DNA of 64,000 bases. Source: Strongylocentrotus purpuratus. Its lineage: Eukaryota; Echinodermata; Echinoidea; Camarodonta; Strongylocentrotidae. A model generated the notes under the pieces. That model was not told where the DNA came from. It saw nothing but the letters and a program-made list of their open reading frames with translations, and did not search any database. Below are positions 38,201 through 46,083 of the stretch, piece by piece; position 1 is the first letter of the stretch, and the number at the start of each line of letters is the position of its first letter. The position numbers and the translations under genes are program-made. The stretch spans positions 10,292,429 through 10,356,428 of the forward strand of contig NW_022145613.1 in NCBI RefSeq assembly GCF_000002235.5, in the 5' to 3' direction.

Positions 38201-41200
38201 GAAAATATTTTGAGAAAAAAAACGTTATGATATTTTAATGACAGTTTGGCAAATGTGAATCGGAAAGATTATTCAAGGTCATTCAAGGTCATTACAAACA
38301 ATAGAAAAGTAAACTTTAATATTAGATTAAAAACCTTTGCGATTTGAATTTCAGTCCCAAATTTTGGATTCCTTTGAAGACTGCTGAATAATAATATGCA
38401 AAAACCAACACAATTATTTTTTAATCGGCATATTTACACACACTTCACTAGATGAAATGTTTAGATTGACACTGAATGTTCACAAACTATTAACTACATC
38501 TGTCCAACATATTGTTATATATCGGTAGTAGAGTATCGAGAAATGAGCAAGAGAGATGAAATTTTTTACCTGTTCCACAAATGTTTAATTTCAGCCTTGT
38601 TTAGTGCTTCTATTCGTAAATTCTTTTGTTCATACAGGAATATAATGAAGTACCGAGGTACATTACAATAAAGGGAACCTTCAACCAGGCTTTGATACTT
38701 TAGAGAGTAACAATCAACATAGGGCTCATTTTCTGCCTTGATATATTTTCATTCTTTCATTCCATCCAGATAGATCGCATTGATCATCAAACAAAGCAGA
38801 CTGTGATATACAGTTTATCAACCTTGGAGAGGACCTAAAGCCGTCGCTCCTCTGGTTGCTTACTAACAAGCATTTATGCTTTCTTAGCAGTCAGGTACAA
38901 TAACCACCACTACTACTAACATAGTGCACATCTTCATCGAGTCTTTATAATATTTCTACCGCAGGACGATGGCATACAGTGGCGATGAAGCGAATCTTAC
39001 AGCAGGCTGTAACGCTGACTGCCACTGTGCTAATGAATTCCAACCCGTGTGCGGAGAGGATAACGTCATGTACTATTCTGCCTGCCATGCTGGCTGTATG
39101 AATACACAGGAAGATGCAGAGGATAGTATAGAGGTAGGTTGATTATTTGTTTCACAACCTTTACTTTTAAATATATATCACTCTTCTTTGATTTCATTAA
39201 ATAGGCTATTTTCGTAATTTTACAAATTGATGGCATACATCTTTGTAAAGTGCCTCAATACAAATTATGTCACTATTACAATAATCAGAGCGCAAATTGC
39301 TTATACATGTGTACATGTATCACGTGTTGCTAGGTAGGGCAAGCCTTATTGTTTGTCCTACCTAGCAACAACTAATGTGTGCAATTCTCATTCTGACTGT
39401 TAGGATACAATTATTCATAATAGGTGAATGAAATAATTTGTATCGAGGCACTTCACTAAAGAACTATGCATTGAATTTGATTACGAAAATGTTCTATTAC
39501 ATGGTCATGTTGCATTTAATATTTGTTATACAAAGTTCCGTTTTAAAAAAAAATAAAATTCAACAACAAAAAATGATTCAGGTATAAAGAGGTAGTGTGA
39601 CACATGCTCCTGCTACAATTGCTTTGTGGTAATTTCCTTTACTCACCAAATTCTGAACGTCAATCCAGGACCGAATATTATACCTCACCCTAAACCTAAC
39701 CATTAAACCAATAGCTATTCTAACCCTAACCTTACACTTTTGATGAAATTAAGCCCCGACCAATCATTGTTGGAGCAAATTTTCAGATCACCTTTGAAGA
39801 ATCGCTCAAGTCCTTGATTCTCAAATAAACCTGTGCTGCTTGGGCATAACAGATACTGTTTGACCTCGAACTCATGGCAAATAACAGTCTGGATAATTGA
39901 AATACCAAACATTGCCTGTCAAAGTACTATTCTACACTATGCCTTGTTTCTGTCATTTAGATGACTGGCTTTAATTAGTATATTCCCTCTTCCAATAAAT
40001 ATCAAAGGTCAATGACTAATACGCCTCAGATTAAATTTGTCAAATAAATTTCAATGACAGTCAAGATGAGGTCACCAAATTTGACCACTGAAGCCATTGA
40101 TCTTGATGTTTTTAACCTTATGCCAGTGCATGTGTAATATTTTGTGGTTCAGGCATAGATCCCAACCAATCTTTTCATTATCCTGTAGCCTCGTAATTCC
40201 TGGATATATTTGTATGTGATTGACAATTAAAAAAGAAAAAAACATTAGGCCTATATCATGATGTAATGGAAATGAAGCTGTAGCATGAACCCCACCAAAA
40301 AAAGCAATTTATTATCAAAAGATTCCATATCATGAATATCCAACCCTTTCTTTCATTATGCAACAAACTTAGAATGTAAACAACATTTTGTTAAGTTTTT
40401 TTTTTTCCCATTATTTAATAACTTGACTTTTGAATTCTCTTATTCCAAAGGACTTGAATACAAAAACTATCAAGTTCAAAGTATACAAAGAGAGTGTATT
40501 TCATTTTAGTGTGATGAATATCAACCATATCTAGTGGTCTTTGTTTCTAGCTAGAATAACATCACACTTTCATGAATATTTTTTATATTTTCTTTCGTTT
40601 TTTGTTTTCATGCATATGCAGAGGTACAACGAATGCCATTGTGTAAAGAGTAATAATATTACAAGTACTCCCGCAGCGTCGCAAGGTGGCGCTTTGTCAG
40701 GGAGGTGTGTGACAGACTGCCCTCTACGGGCACCGTTCTTTGCTCTTCTCTTCCTGATGATCACGTTCACATTCTTGGCCACCGTTCCTATGATAACAGG
40801 AACTCTGAGGTATGATGACTTAAAGCCCCACTGCACTAAGTTATAGATACTTGCGCCCTCTTTATAGCAACAATCCCTAATTGGTGCCTGTTGGTCCCCC
40901 ATGATCCCTTTTTTCTTATGTTTATTGAGAGCTGATTTGATGACTCCTGATGATCACGTTCACATTCTTGGCCACCGTTCCTATGATAACAGGAACTCTG
41001 AGGTATGATGACTTAAAGCCCCACTGCACTAAGTTATAGCTACTTGCGCCCTCTATATAGCACACAATCCCTAATCTATGCCTGTTGGTCCCCTATGATC
41101 CCCTTTTTCTTATGTTTAATGAGAGCTGATTTGATGAGATAACCACCTGTCAGTGACCTTGCAGGTTGGTCTAATCCCCCTGGCCAAACTAGTGCAGAAG

Positions 41201-42847
41201 GGCTGTAAGGTTTCTATACTAGCTTACAAATTTGTGATTGTGGGAGATCGCTGGCACAGTGTGGGTCAAAGGGGAAGCTGCAGGATCAGGAGTGAGTCCT
41301 ATCATCTTTCTTTTCATCTTTTTCCTTTTCCCCCTTTCACTTTCCTTTCCTTTCCTTTTGTTGGTCTTCTTGCCATTTGACTTATATATGCCCATCCCCC
41401 CCCCTCCCTCACTGTAGCTATGCCACTTTATGAGCCAAATTGTTTTCTTATTGATCCATTGTTTTTAGGATTAATATGGATTACAGTCTTGAACTTAGTA
41501 CACTTAAAAGAAACTCACAAAAATGTGTAGATAATGAAAAATGTTCCATGATTTTACTTTTAAGCACAGCTCTTTTCACAGCAATGATAATGGCAGAAAA
41601 AAGCACTAATATTTCTGAAGTTATAAATAAGAAATATTGTCCCATAATCATATAAGCACATATTATTGTATCACCATTGTAAGTATGTAACACCATGATC
41701 TCCTTTTTCTCAGTGACCTTGCAGGGAGGTCTAATCCCCCTGGCCAAACTAGTACAGATGTGCTTTAAGCTATCACATTAATATCAAGACGCTTTATGTA
41801 GAGGTACATGTGCTTGAAACTTTGGATGCTGACGTGGCAATGATTTTTTGCTCTTTTTTCAGAGTTGTTTCAAGATCCCAGCGGACTTATGCACTTGGTC
41901 TGCAGTCATTGATGTTCAGGTTACTTGGTGAGTATGAATTACCAATATCATTCTCTCACTATGAACATAACGGACAAAGAAATTGGACAAAATATACAGT
42001 TCCTCATTCTACCCTCAACCATTGTTATGGTAGACAAAGGAACATCCCTTCACTGCTATTATGTACAAATGTGTAGAACAGGTGTCACATGCATATTCAC
42101 CTGTGCTACTTATTTTTACATAATAGCAGTGAAGGGAAGTTCCTTTGTCTACCACAGCAATTGTTGAAGGTAGAATGAGGAACTGTATATTTTGTCCGCT
42201 TTCTTTGTCCGTCATGTTCATAGTGTCTACATATGGTCACCCAATATTTTGAAACATTACGAAGGTTCTTGTTGTATTTCTTCATCAGAAAATTAAAATT
42301 AAGATGTAGTTTTCATATGACAATTGATGATTAGATTGAAGCATGGAGCTATGTATATCAAAAGATGAAGCTGGCAGTATTTTGCTAGTTGAATAGTCCT
42401 GGTTAATTTTACAAACCAAATAATTATTCACTAAATTAGTCACTAACTACCATTTTGAGCCAAGTCTTTTCAAAGTCAAGTATTAATATAACCCCATTCC
42501 TGATTTTATTTCCCCTTTCGCTTGGCCATCAAACAACAGGCAGTGTACCAGGTCCAGTTGTGTTTGGCGCCCTCATCGACCGATCGTGCCTGCTATGGGA
42601 GTACCAGGCAGACAAAAGCCGCAAGTGCTGGACCTACAACAACACTCTCTTCAGTCGGTACACCCTGACGTTGCTTGTCGTCCTCAAGCTCCTCTCCATC
42701 CTCTTCTGCGTATTGGCCGTGGTGCTCTACAAGCCGAGCAAGCCGTTGGTGGAGAAGGTGGAATCGCCGGAGCAGAGCGAGGCAAAGGTGGACAACTCGA
42801 GGACAGACCTCTCGATAACGTCCTACGATGATGGGACCCGGGTATGA
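18967..42847 (+). CDS. SLCO4A1: Organic anion transporter (OATP/SLCO family, SLCO4A1-like), 11 coding exons
   Basis: Coding segments are 18967-19299, 28220-28534, 28990-29191, 29669-29768, 33821-33942, 34812-35066, 36361-36556, 38965-39133, 40622-40809, 41863-41927 and 42540-42847. All introns are GT-AG, and the phases agree throughout, giving 750 residues (family usual about 640-850). Seen: an acidic N-terminus, 12 likely membrane helices, the signature WVGAWWMGFL (about 327-336), a Kazal-like loop with paired cysteines (about 523-597), sequons at N227, N432, N518, N576 and N682, and a Thr-Arg-Val end. Known of the family: sodium-independent plasma-membrane uptake of amphipathic organic anions such as bile salts, thyroid hormones and prostanoids. 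SLCO4A1-like features recalled from the human protein are the CGW before helix 1, SLERRY, YTLGITYIDENV, and CLLW followed by SRY and LYKP near the C-terminus. The substrate is not deducible. The start codon has A at -3 and G at +4, but the frame stays open upstream to the acceptor, so a longer N-terminus is possible. Confidence 0.93.
19300..19375. repeat. (AAAC)n and poly(C) just after exon 1 donor
   Basis: The donor itself is part of a short AAAC array. A run of about 20 C follows at 19354-19373. Confidence 0.85.
19680..20217. mobile_element. MITE with TTAAAGGGACTTGGTAAC ends, copy 1
   Basis: The left end TTTAAAGGGACTTTGTAACA is inverted relative to the right end ACCGAGTCACTTAAA. It is homologous to 44492-45034 in opposite orientation. 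TTAA at both borders would fit a piggyBac-type target preference, which is an inference. Confidence 0.82.
20218..23680. other. Intron 1 interior, nothing firmly recognised
   Basis: Contains a poly(G) run (20391-20402). The stretch 20515-21030 is richer in CpG than its surroundings and has a 102-codon open frame on the minus strand without family resemblance. The rest is AT-rich. Confidence 0.4.
23682..24660. repeat. Duplicated block A
   Basis: Aligns over most of its length with 25762-26602: AATATGGGCGTAATGAAAC, GGTAAACGA, AATTTCCTGACAATAGAAAT, ATGCATGGCTTCATCATT. It carries about 220 bp (24008-24230) missing from the other copy. Confidence 0.85.
24951..25196. repeat. Cluster of four poly(G)/poly(C) tracts
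   Basis: G runs at 24951-24962, 25124-25140 and 25183-25196, and a C run at 25004-25019, all within 246 bp of intron 1. Confidence 0.9.
25213..25761. repeat. Duplicated block B (partial foldback element)
   Basis: Matches 27071-27545: AAATAACTTCACCTATTCTG, TTCTTGCCCATTAATCTAC, TTTGTTATTGATTTTAAAAA. It is cut where block A' begins, so the second half of the foldback is lacking. Confidence 0.8.
25762..26602. repeat. Duplicated block A'
   Basis: Second copy of block A, about 2.08 kb downstream of the first. It carries the 129-bp insertion at 25952-26080. Confidence 0.85.
25952..26080. mobile_element. Partial GGTCACAAA element inserted in block A'
   Basis: Begins TAAAGCCTCGGTCACAAATG like the element at 17448 read on the other strand, and loses its last part at an AAC triplet repeat. 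Block A has no counterpart. Confidence 0.75.
27071..27730. mobile_element. Block B': foldback element with TAAAGGAAACATCACC ends
   Basis: The ends TTTAAAGGAAACATCACCCC and GGTGAGGTTTCCTTTA are inverted. Inner segments also pair: CATGACATGGGCATCGCCAT near 27209 and AATGGCCGCGCCCATGTCATG near 27555. There is no coding capacity. Confidence 0.78.
28220..28534 (+). CDS. SLCO4A1: SLCO4A1-like coding exon 2 (residues 112-216)
   Basis: This exon encodes helices 1-3: about 118-141 (containing AQGMTVNGLV), 157-178 and 186-206, with the cytoplasmic SLERRY (144-149) between helices 1 and 2. It runs phase 0 to phase 0. The acceptor TAG is at 28217-28219 and the donor GTGAGC at 28535. Residue 205 is Gln in VPQFTTG where relatives usually have PHF. 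Third-position GC is clearly higher than in the flanking intron, which supports coding. Confidence 0.93.
28552..28665. repeat. (AAAAG)n/(GA)n purine tract after exon 2
   Basis: Purine-rich simple sequence starting about 15 bp after the exon 2 donor. Confidence 0.85.
28990..29191 (+). CDS. SLCO4A1: SLCO4A1-like coding exon 3 (residues 217-283 plus one base)
   Basis: This exon encodes the second extracellular loop, with EECNAFNRT giving a likely glycosylated N227, then helix 4 with HGLGASPIYTLGITYIDENV and the start of helix 5. The acceptor TAG is at 28987-28989 and the donor G|GTGAG at 29192, phase 1. A (GAT/GGT)n microsatellite starts about 30 bp after the donor. Confidence 0.92.
29217..29427. 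repeat. (GAT)n/(GGT)n microsatellite after exon 3
   Basis: Alternating blocks of GAT and GGT triplets. All long frames here are simple-repeat artefacts. Confidence 0.95.
29669..29768 (+). CDS. SLCO4A1: SLCO4A1-like coding exon 4 (residues 284-316)
   Basis: This 100-nt exon completes helix 5 with FAILGPALGYLLGGVFL, matching the conserved LGPAxGxLxGG block of OATPs, followed by MYIDPLISKD. The acceptor is TTTTCCAG at 29661-29668 and the donor GTAAGT at 29769. It enters in phase 1 and leaves in phase 2. Confidence 0.92.
30508..30903. mobile_element. MITE of the 'TTGAGTTCTGG' family, copy 4
   Basis: The ends AAAGATAAACTTGAGTTCTGG and CCAGAACTCACCTTTATCT are inverted. It lies in intron 4, in the same orientation as copy 3. 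Confidence 0.88.
31885..32215. mobile_element. Old copy of the 'TTGAGTTCTGG' MITE family
   Basis: Diverged but recognisable in order: GCGATTACATTGTGAAA, AAATGATGAGAAA, a CA repeat, TGTGGCATGAAAG, GAGGGCATATGAAGAGC. Confidence 0.55.
32260..32521. mobile_element. Mariner-like MITE, complete
   Basis: The inverted ends CGGTGCGTCCCAGAAAAAAC and GTTTTTCTTGGGACGCACTG lie between TA dinucleotides (32258-32259 and 32522-32523). At 262 bp it has no transposase. The TA target and GTGCGTCCCA end fit the Tc1/mariner group. Confidence 0.85.
33577..33601. repeat. Poly(T) tract
   Basis: An uninterrupted run of about 24 T in intron 4. Confidence 0.9.
33821..33942 (+). CDS. SLCO4A1: SLCO4A1-like coding exon 5 (OATP signature)
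   Basis: This exon encodes RSPVWVGAWWMGFL, the superfamily signature at the extracellular end of helix 6. The rest of helix 6 and CGFTRSLPG follow. Val replaces the Arg before Trp seen in many OATPs; human SLCO4A1, as recalled, also lacks that Arg. The acceptor CTCTAG ends at 33820 and the donor GTAAAC starts at 33943. The last 34 nt and the donor recur twice more downstream in the intron. Confidence 0.94.
33909..34376 (+). repeat. Three tandem copies of exon 5 3' end plus donor
   Basis: The period is 159 bp, with starts at 33909, 34068 and 34227. Each copy holds the last 34 nt of exon 5, the GTAAA donor and about 125 bp of intron. Copies 1 and 2 are identical as read; copy 3 is diverged and slightly shorter. 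Only copy 1 is joined to a complete exon. Confidence 0.93.
34812..35066 (+). CDS. SLCO4A1: SLCO4A1-like coding exon 6 (residues 358-442)
   Basis: This exon encodes the large basic cytoplasmic loop between helices 6 and 7 (AKKVREQRRNEAHNG), the conserved RNPAFM stretch, helix 7 (about 401-423), FGPKYLESQFNMT with a sequon at N432, and the start of helix 8. The acceptor CTTAG ends at 34811 and the donor GTATGT is at 35067. Both ends are phase 1. It is GC-richer than the surrounding introns. Confidence 0.93.
35120..36065. repeat. 68-bp minisatellite in intron 6
   Basis: The unit includes TGACGACCTTTGACGGACCA and GCGACTCCGACTTAAGTTTA. Five to six central units (about 35440-35850) are almost identical, and flanking units decay outward in both directions, the first starting about 55 bp after the exon 6 donor. 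Confidence 0.95.
36361..36556 (+). CDS. SLCO4A1: SLCO4A1-like coding exon 7 (residues 443-507)
   Basis: This exon encodes helix 8 (LLVTPSSVLGALVGGYMV), the cytoplasmic VKRFDLKFRG, helix 9 (about 470-488) and the start of the large extracellular loop, SCPNASFAGVTVDYGNG. The acceptor TTCAG ends at 36360 and the donor GTAAGA is at 36557. It enters in phase 1 and leaves in phase 2. Its last 25 nt with the donor are repeated exactly at 37072. Confidence 0.93.
36532..36572 (+). repeat. Exon 7 end and donor, original copy of a 41-bp repeat
   Basis: The last 25 nt of exon 7, GTAAGA and 10 more bases recur exactly at 37072-37112. Confidence 0.9.
36900..37070. mobile_element. Partial 'TTGAGTTCTGG' family MITE, tandem copy 1
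   Basis: GAATTCTCACGAAACTAATT, then TTGACACTGGATGTTCGCAA and ATGAGCAAGAGAGATGAAA, follow the same order as the middle of copies 3 and 4. The outer ends are missing. Confidence 0.6.
37072..37112 (+). repeat. Second copy of exon 7 end and donor
   Basis: Identical 41-bp copy 540 bp downstream, in intron 7. It is followed directly by a copy of the MITE segment found at 36900, which shows a tandem duplication with later change. Confidence 0.9.
37181..37852 (+). mobile_element. Possible solo LTR fossil
   Basis: About 670 bp starting TGTTG and ending CTACA, with a TATA-like CTATAAAAAA (about 37518) and an AATAAA (about 37696) in the order expected of an LTR. It lies within the insertion that splits the second MITE segment (37113-37177 and 38461-38580). 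No internal region or second LTR was seen. The family is unknown. Confidence 0.3.
37853..38460. other. Rest of the insertion in intron 7
   Basis: AT-rich, no coding frame and no recognised family. The homology to the first MITE segment resumes at about 38461 (TTAGATTGACACTGAATG). Confidence 0.4.
38965..39133 (+). CDS. SLCO4A1: SLCO4A1-like coding exon 8 (Kazal-like part of loop)
   Basis: This exon encodes most of the Kazal-like cysteine-rich domain: GCNADCHC, then PVCGEDNVMYYSACHAGC, the spacing typical of the fifth extracellular loop of OATPs. A sequon lies at N518. The acceptor CCGCAG ends at 38964 and the donor GTAGGT is at 39134. It enters in phase 2 and leaves in phase 0. Confidence 0.92.
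39199..39499. mobile_element. Old copy of the 6.2-kb palindrome, intron 8
   Basis: Shares GTGCCTCAATACAAATTAT, GTTGCTAGGTAGG, CCTAGCAACAACT and the same foldback order with 6231-6539, but the arms have many mismatches. Confidence 0.8.
39500..40540. other. Intron 8 remainder, nothing recognised
   Basis: AT-rich sequence with a short CCTAACC-like stretch (39685-39735) resembling degenerate AACCCT repeats, too short to call telomeric. Confidence 0.4.
40622..40809 (+). CDS. SLCO4A1: SLCO4A1-like coding exon 9 (end of Kazal loop, helix 10)
   Basis: This exon encodes RYNECHC, a short linker with sequon N576, GRCVTDCP (the last cysteines of the loop) and helix 10 (about 602-624, PFFALLFLMITFTFLATVPM). 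The acceptor ATGCAG ends at 40621 and the donor GTATGA, a weak match, is at 40810. It enters in phase 0 and leaves in phase 2. The last 58 nt with the donor are duplicated 193 bp downstream. Confidence 0.92.
40752..41137 (+). repeat. Tandem duplication of exon 9 3' end plus donor
   Basis: Two units of 193 bp (40752-40944 and 40945-41137). The second repeats the last 58 nt of exon 9, the GTATGA donor and the next 130 bp of intron with few differences. It has no obvious acceptor in front. Confidence 0.93.
41150..41210. repeat. Interspersed repeat piece, copy 1
   Basis: CAGTGACCTTGCAGG followed by TCTAATCCCCCTGGCCAAAC. The same order occurs at 41712-41772 and, inverted, at 46084-46130. Confidence 0.75.
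41712..41772. repeat. Interspersed repeat piece, copy 2
   Basis: Near-identical to 41150-41210 through GGCCAAACTAGT, then diverges. Confidence 0.75.
41863..41927 (+). CDS. SLCO4A1: SLCO4A1-like coding exon 10 (residues 627-648)
   Basis: This 65-nt exon encodes RVVSRSQRTYALGLQSLMFRLL, the conserved stretch leading into helix 11 (compare SxALGxQ and RxLG in OATPs). The acceptor TTTTTTCAG ends at 41862 and the donor GTGAGT is at 41928. It enters in phase 2 and leaves in phase 1. A 267-bp inverted repeat starts 30 bp after the donor. Confidence 0.91.
41958..42224. repeat. 267-bp inverted repeat in intron 10
   Basis: The arms of about 125 bp pair at roughly 90%: ACTATGAACATAACGGACAA against TTGTCCGTCATGTTCATAGT, and CCCTTCACTGCTATTATGTA against its complement near 42120. 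It starts 30 bp after the exon 10 donor. Confidence 0.9.
42540..42847 (+). CDS. SLCO4A1: SLCO4A1-like coding exon 11 and stop (residues 649-750)
   Basis: This exon encodes the rest of helix 11 (SVPGPVVFGALIDRSCLLW), an extracellular loop with sequon N682, helix 12 (about 691-711) and a charged cytoplasmic tail ending DDGTRV before TGA at 42845-42847. The last three residues fit a class I PDZ ligand. The acceptor AACAACAG ends at 42539. GC content is much higher than in the intron. Confidence 0.93.
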
Positions 42848-43603
42848 TGAGCGCTTCAAAGGCATGTATTCTGAATGATGTGGTAAATACCGCATCGCCT
42901 GCCTACAACTGAGACGATTGATCGATCGCAGCAACGTCGCACTCCGTGGCAAGCGAACAGCACCTCATCGTCAACTTAGTAAGGTGACTTTGCCGATCAG
43001 AATGAAAGCCACTCAAAGCACATCGTGGTTTTCTCAGTGTGCCGATTAGTCCATGAAATGTTGCACATTAGGTAGCACGTTGTTGCACGATATCAGAAAT
43101 ACTAGTGGCCGGCTGTTTCAAAATCTCCACTCACTAGCCGCTCTTCGGCACAACTGGGTAGGTTCAGGAGTTCACTAATCTACGTAGCATGGGAATGCGT
43201 GCCTTCACATCAGCACAGAATAGTTTTATGCACTTTCAAATATACAGTGCTGCTCATTTTCTAATCTTTGTATATTGTTCGACACTTGGTCACACCCTAC
43301 ATAGACATGATAATGTTAGATTTGTAATCTCTTCTTGACAATCACTAAATGTTGTATTTGAAAAGAAATGTTTATCTAGTTTTGTATGAATGGGAAGAAA
43401 ATTCAAAGATTGAATTGATACCTGTATGAGAGAGGGAGACAGACTTCCTACATTACTTCAGCTCACTTGGCTCTTCGCATGAGTAACACTTCCAATCACC
43501 CCATAGAATGGCACTCGAATATGCATTCATTGGAAAGTGAAGAGCGCCAGCTACTGTTATGTTCAGAATCACCGGTTTGGGACAGATAAGACATTATAAT
43601 CTT

Positions 43604-43649
43604 ATGTCTGTGTGTGTGTGTGTCTCTCTCTCTCTCTCTGACCTCTATG

Positions 43650-43697
<48 letters not shown>
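43604..43697. repeat. (TG)n, (TC)n and poly(C) compound microsatellite
   Basis: TGTG, then TCTC, a C run, then a longer TCTC array. It lies in the probable 3' UTR. Confidence 0.92.
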
Positions 43698-43699
<2 letters not shown>

Positions 43700-44491
43700 C
43701 TTCTCTGTGTTTTAGAGTCGTTCATATTATGCTTGCCAAATTCTGGATCAAATCTTGCAATATTTGATTATATTCTTGGTGTATTAAATCAAATTTGCTT
43801 ATCTAGCATGAAAGAATGTTTGAGATGTGGTGTGATTCCTTTGTGTACATGTTCACAAGCATACAGCTGTCGAATGGGATTCTGTTCGATCTTCAATCCC
43901 CCCCCCCCCCCTAATGTGTAAGCTGGCAACGGTATATGTATCTTGCCTGTTCCTAGCTTGAACTGCAATGACATGCAACTTGTTTTTGTCCGAGTCAGTT
44001 TGATCAGGATAACTCAAGAGTTCTGTGAGAGGTCAAAGGTCAAGGAAATTCCCTCTTTTGAGTTAGAAAGGACCAACTATTTGAGAGAAGAAGAAAAAAT
44101 GTCTGTGGTCCTGTCTGTGCGAGTATGACATAGCCTGTATTGATGTGCACGGCCAAATTTGATGAAATGATACATTCTGTTGATAGAACTTTTCACAACC
44201 TGCACGTACACTGTTGGCGATTTCAGTTGCCCCCTTTTCTTGAGAGTAGAAATATGTTTGTACATGTGTGTATGTAGGATGAGATTACGAAAGGACCATT
44301 CTAAATGTTTTATGACATATTCATTCCTCATATAACGATAGTGCACAAGTTTAGCCACCAAGAATATTTATATTTATCTGTATATGATCGGTTGTGTAAA
44401 TTTGAATTATGGTTGTGATAATGGATATTTGTACAAATTGGAAAGATTTTGTAAGACAATGGTGATAAAGTTTCTGACTCTGCCGTGTTGG

Positions 44492-45034
44492 TTAAAGTGA
44501 CTTGGTAACATTGTTGAAGGTTGATAAAAAAATTGCTTAATTTTTCTATAAAATGTTACTTACTATATTCCTTCTACTCTACTGACCCTTAACATGCAAA
44601 AAATCCTGAACAAATTCTCAAACCACAAAGATATCTATGGTTTTCTTTGAAGGCGTTGATGTACGACACCCTTTAACAGTGATTAACAGTAAATTCTCCC
44701 AACCATTTTTTAATTTTCCCAACCGTTTTTCCATGAAAAAAAGACATAAAACAGGCTATAAAAAAATCTGTCAACACTTAAATGTCTGGAATGGAATGTA
44801 GAGCCATTTTATTGCTTTGTGAGATTTCCATTCACCTAAAATGTAATTAAATTGTAATAATATACTTGGGAGAATTAAGGAATCGGATCAGATCAGTTTT
44901 TCCCAATTTGTACCATGAATAATGGTCCATTTTCACTCAAATTTTCAGATTATCTTTAATTGTACATCTAGCATTGAATTCATTACCTTAGCACCACTAT
45001 CTCTCATCTGAACAATGTTACCAAGTCCCTTTAA
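44492..45034. mobile_element. MITE with TTAAAGGGACTTGGTAAC ends, copy 2
   Basis: The left end TTAAAGTGACTTGGTAACAT and the right end ATGTTACCAAGTCCCTTTAA are inverted. The body matches 19680-20217 on the opposite strand (AACCATAGATATC-like and ATTTTCCCAACCGTTTT stretches). It lies in the probable 3' UTR. Confidence 0.85.
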
Positions 45035-45589
45035 ATTAGATATTCTGTCCAATACTCTTGTATGCATACAATTTGATGCCATTTTTTTTGTGTGTGTGTA
45101 CACTAGATACTCTAGAACTGCGGGTTAATTCATTATGCAGATAGCGTTTTTGTGTACCTCATTATTATTTTGCCATTGTGTAATTTTTCTTGGGAAGGTA
45201 TATAATTTGTCTGTTTATAATTTATTGAATTTGAGCAATATATATTATGCCAACACTTAAAATGTAGTGCAATTATTAAGAATTGGAATATTCGCATATG
45301 ATTACTCTTCAATAGTTTTGTTTCCTTATCAATATTAATATATTATTTATGGAATTGCCTTATACAATGTACATAAAGCTAAAGTTTATGTGAAATAGGA
45401 ATTTCAAAATGTTTTAGTAACCTCTTTCAAAACAATGTGACCAAAGTTTGCATGTTTGAGACATTTTTGTACAAAAGAAACCGAGTATAGTTTTAATCAA
45501 AGAGTGTAGATAGAGAAGATATAACATGTAATCAATTTATGAAACATTTCAAAGTTCTTATGTTACATAACTACATTACATTCATGTAA

Positions 45590-45595
45590 AATAAA
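45590..45595 (+). promoter_or_regulatory. Candidate poly(A) signal AATAAA
   Basis: This is the first canonical hexamer noticed after the stop codon. A T-rich stretch (GCTTGTTTACTT) lies 15-30 nt downstream, as expected for a cleavage site. There is no transcript evidence. Confidence 0.35.
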
Positions 45596-46083
45596 CGGTA
45601 TAATAGCAGGCTTGTTTACTTCATTTCAGTAACTTTATATCCATTTGAAAAAGTAGTCCGTCAAGTTCACATAATGCATGCCAAATAATAGTGAATGATA
45701 TTAACATTGTCGCATGATATCTAAAAAAATTGCACAAACTTTTTCAGAACTTTTCACTTCTTGTATCAACTTTGTTCACAAGTCTGAATGTAATATGCAT
45801 CTCAGTGAGTTCATATGATATATGTTGCACTTTTAGCATAATACAATACACATTGACAGTCTTATTTCATAAATGTTAGTTATTATCATCACAAATATTA
45901 ATTTCCTCTCTGGTGGTTATACTGCACAGTCTGTCTGTTATAACTATTTGATGTGGGCGTTATTTTATGAAAAACCATCACCAATATATTGTTCTTTATA
46001 TTAGGGGTTTCATGTAGCTGTACTATATTTAAAAAATGAGCTTCACAACTAGTACTAGTAGTATCAAAGCCTATCTGCACTAG

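Larger units (their letters stand above)
42848..45595 (+). other. Probable 3' UTR of the SLCO4A1-like gene
   Basis: No canonical AATAAA was found by eye between the stop codon and 45590-45595, where AATAAA lies in an AT-rich stretch followed by a T-rich segment. An ATTAAA variant near 43783 could give a shorter transcript. A microsatellite (43604-43697) and a MITE (44492-45034) lie inside. Confidence 0.45.

Noticed and set aside
39685-39735. Interstitial telomere-like repeat
   Set aside because: Only a few irregular CCTAACC-like words; not a tandem TTAGGG array.
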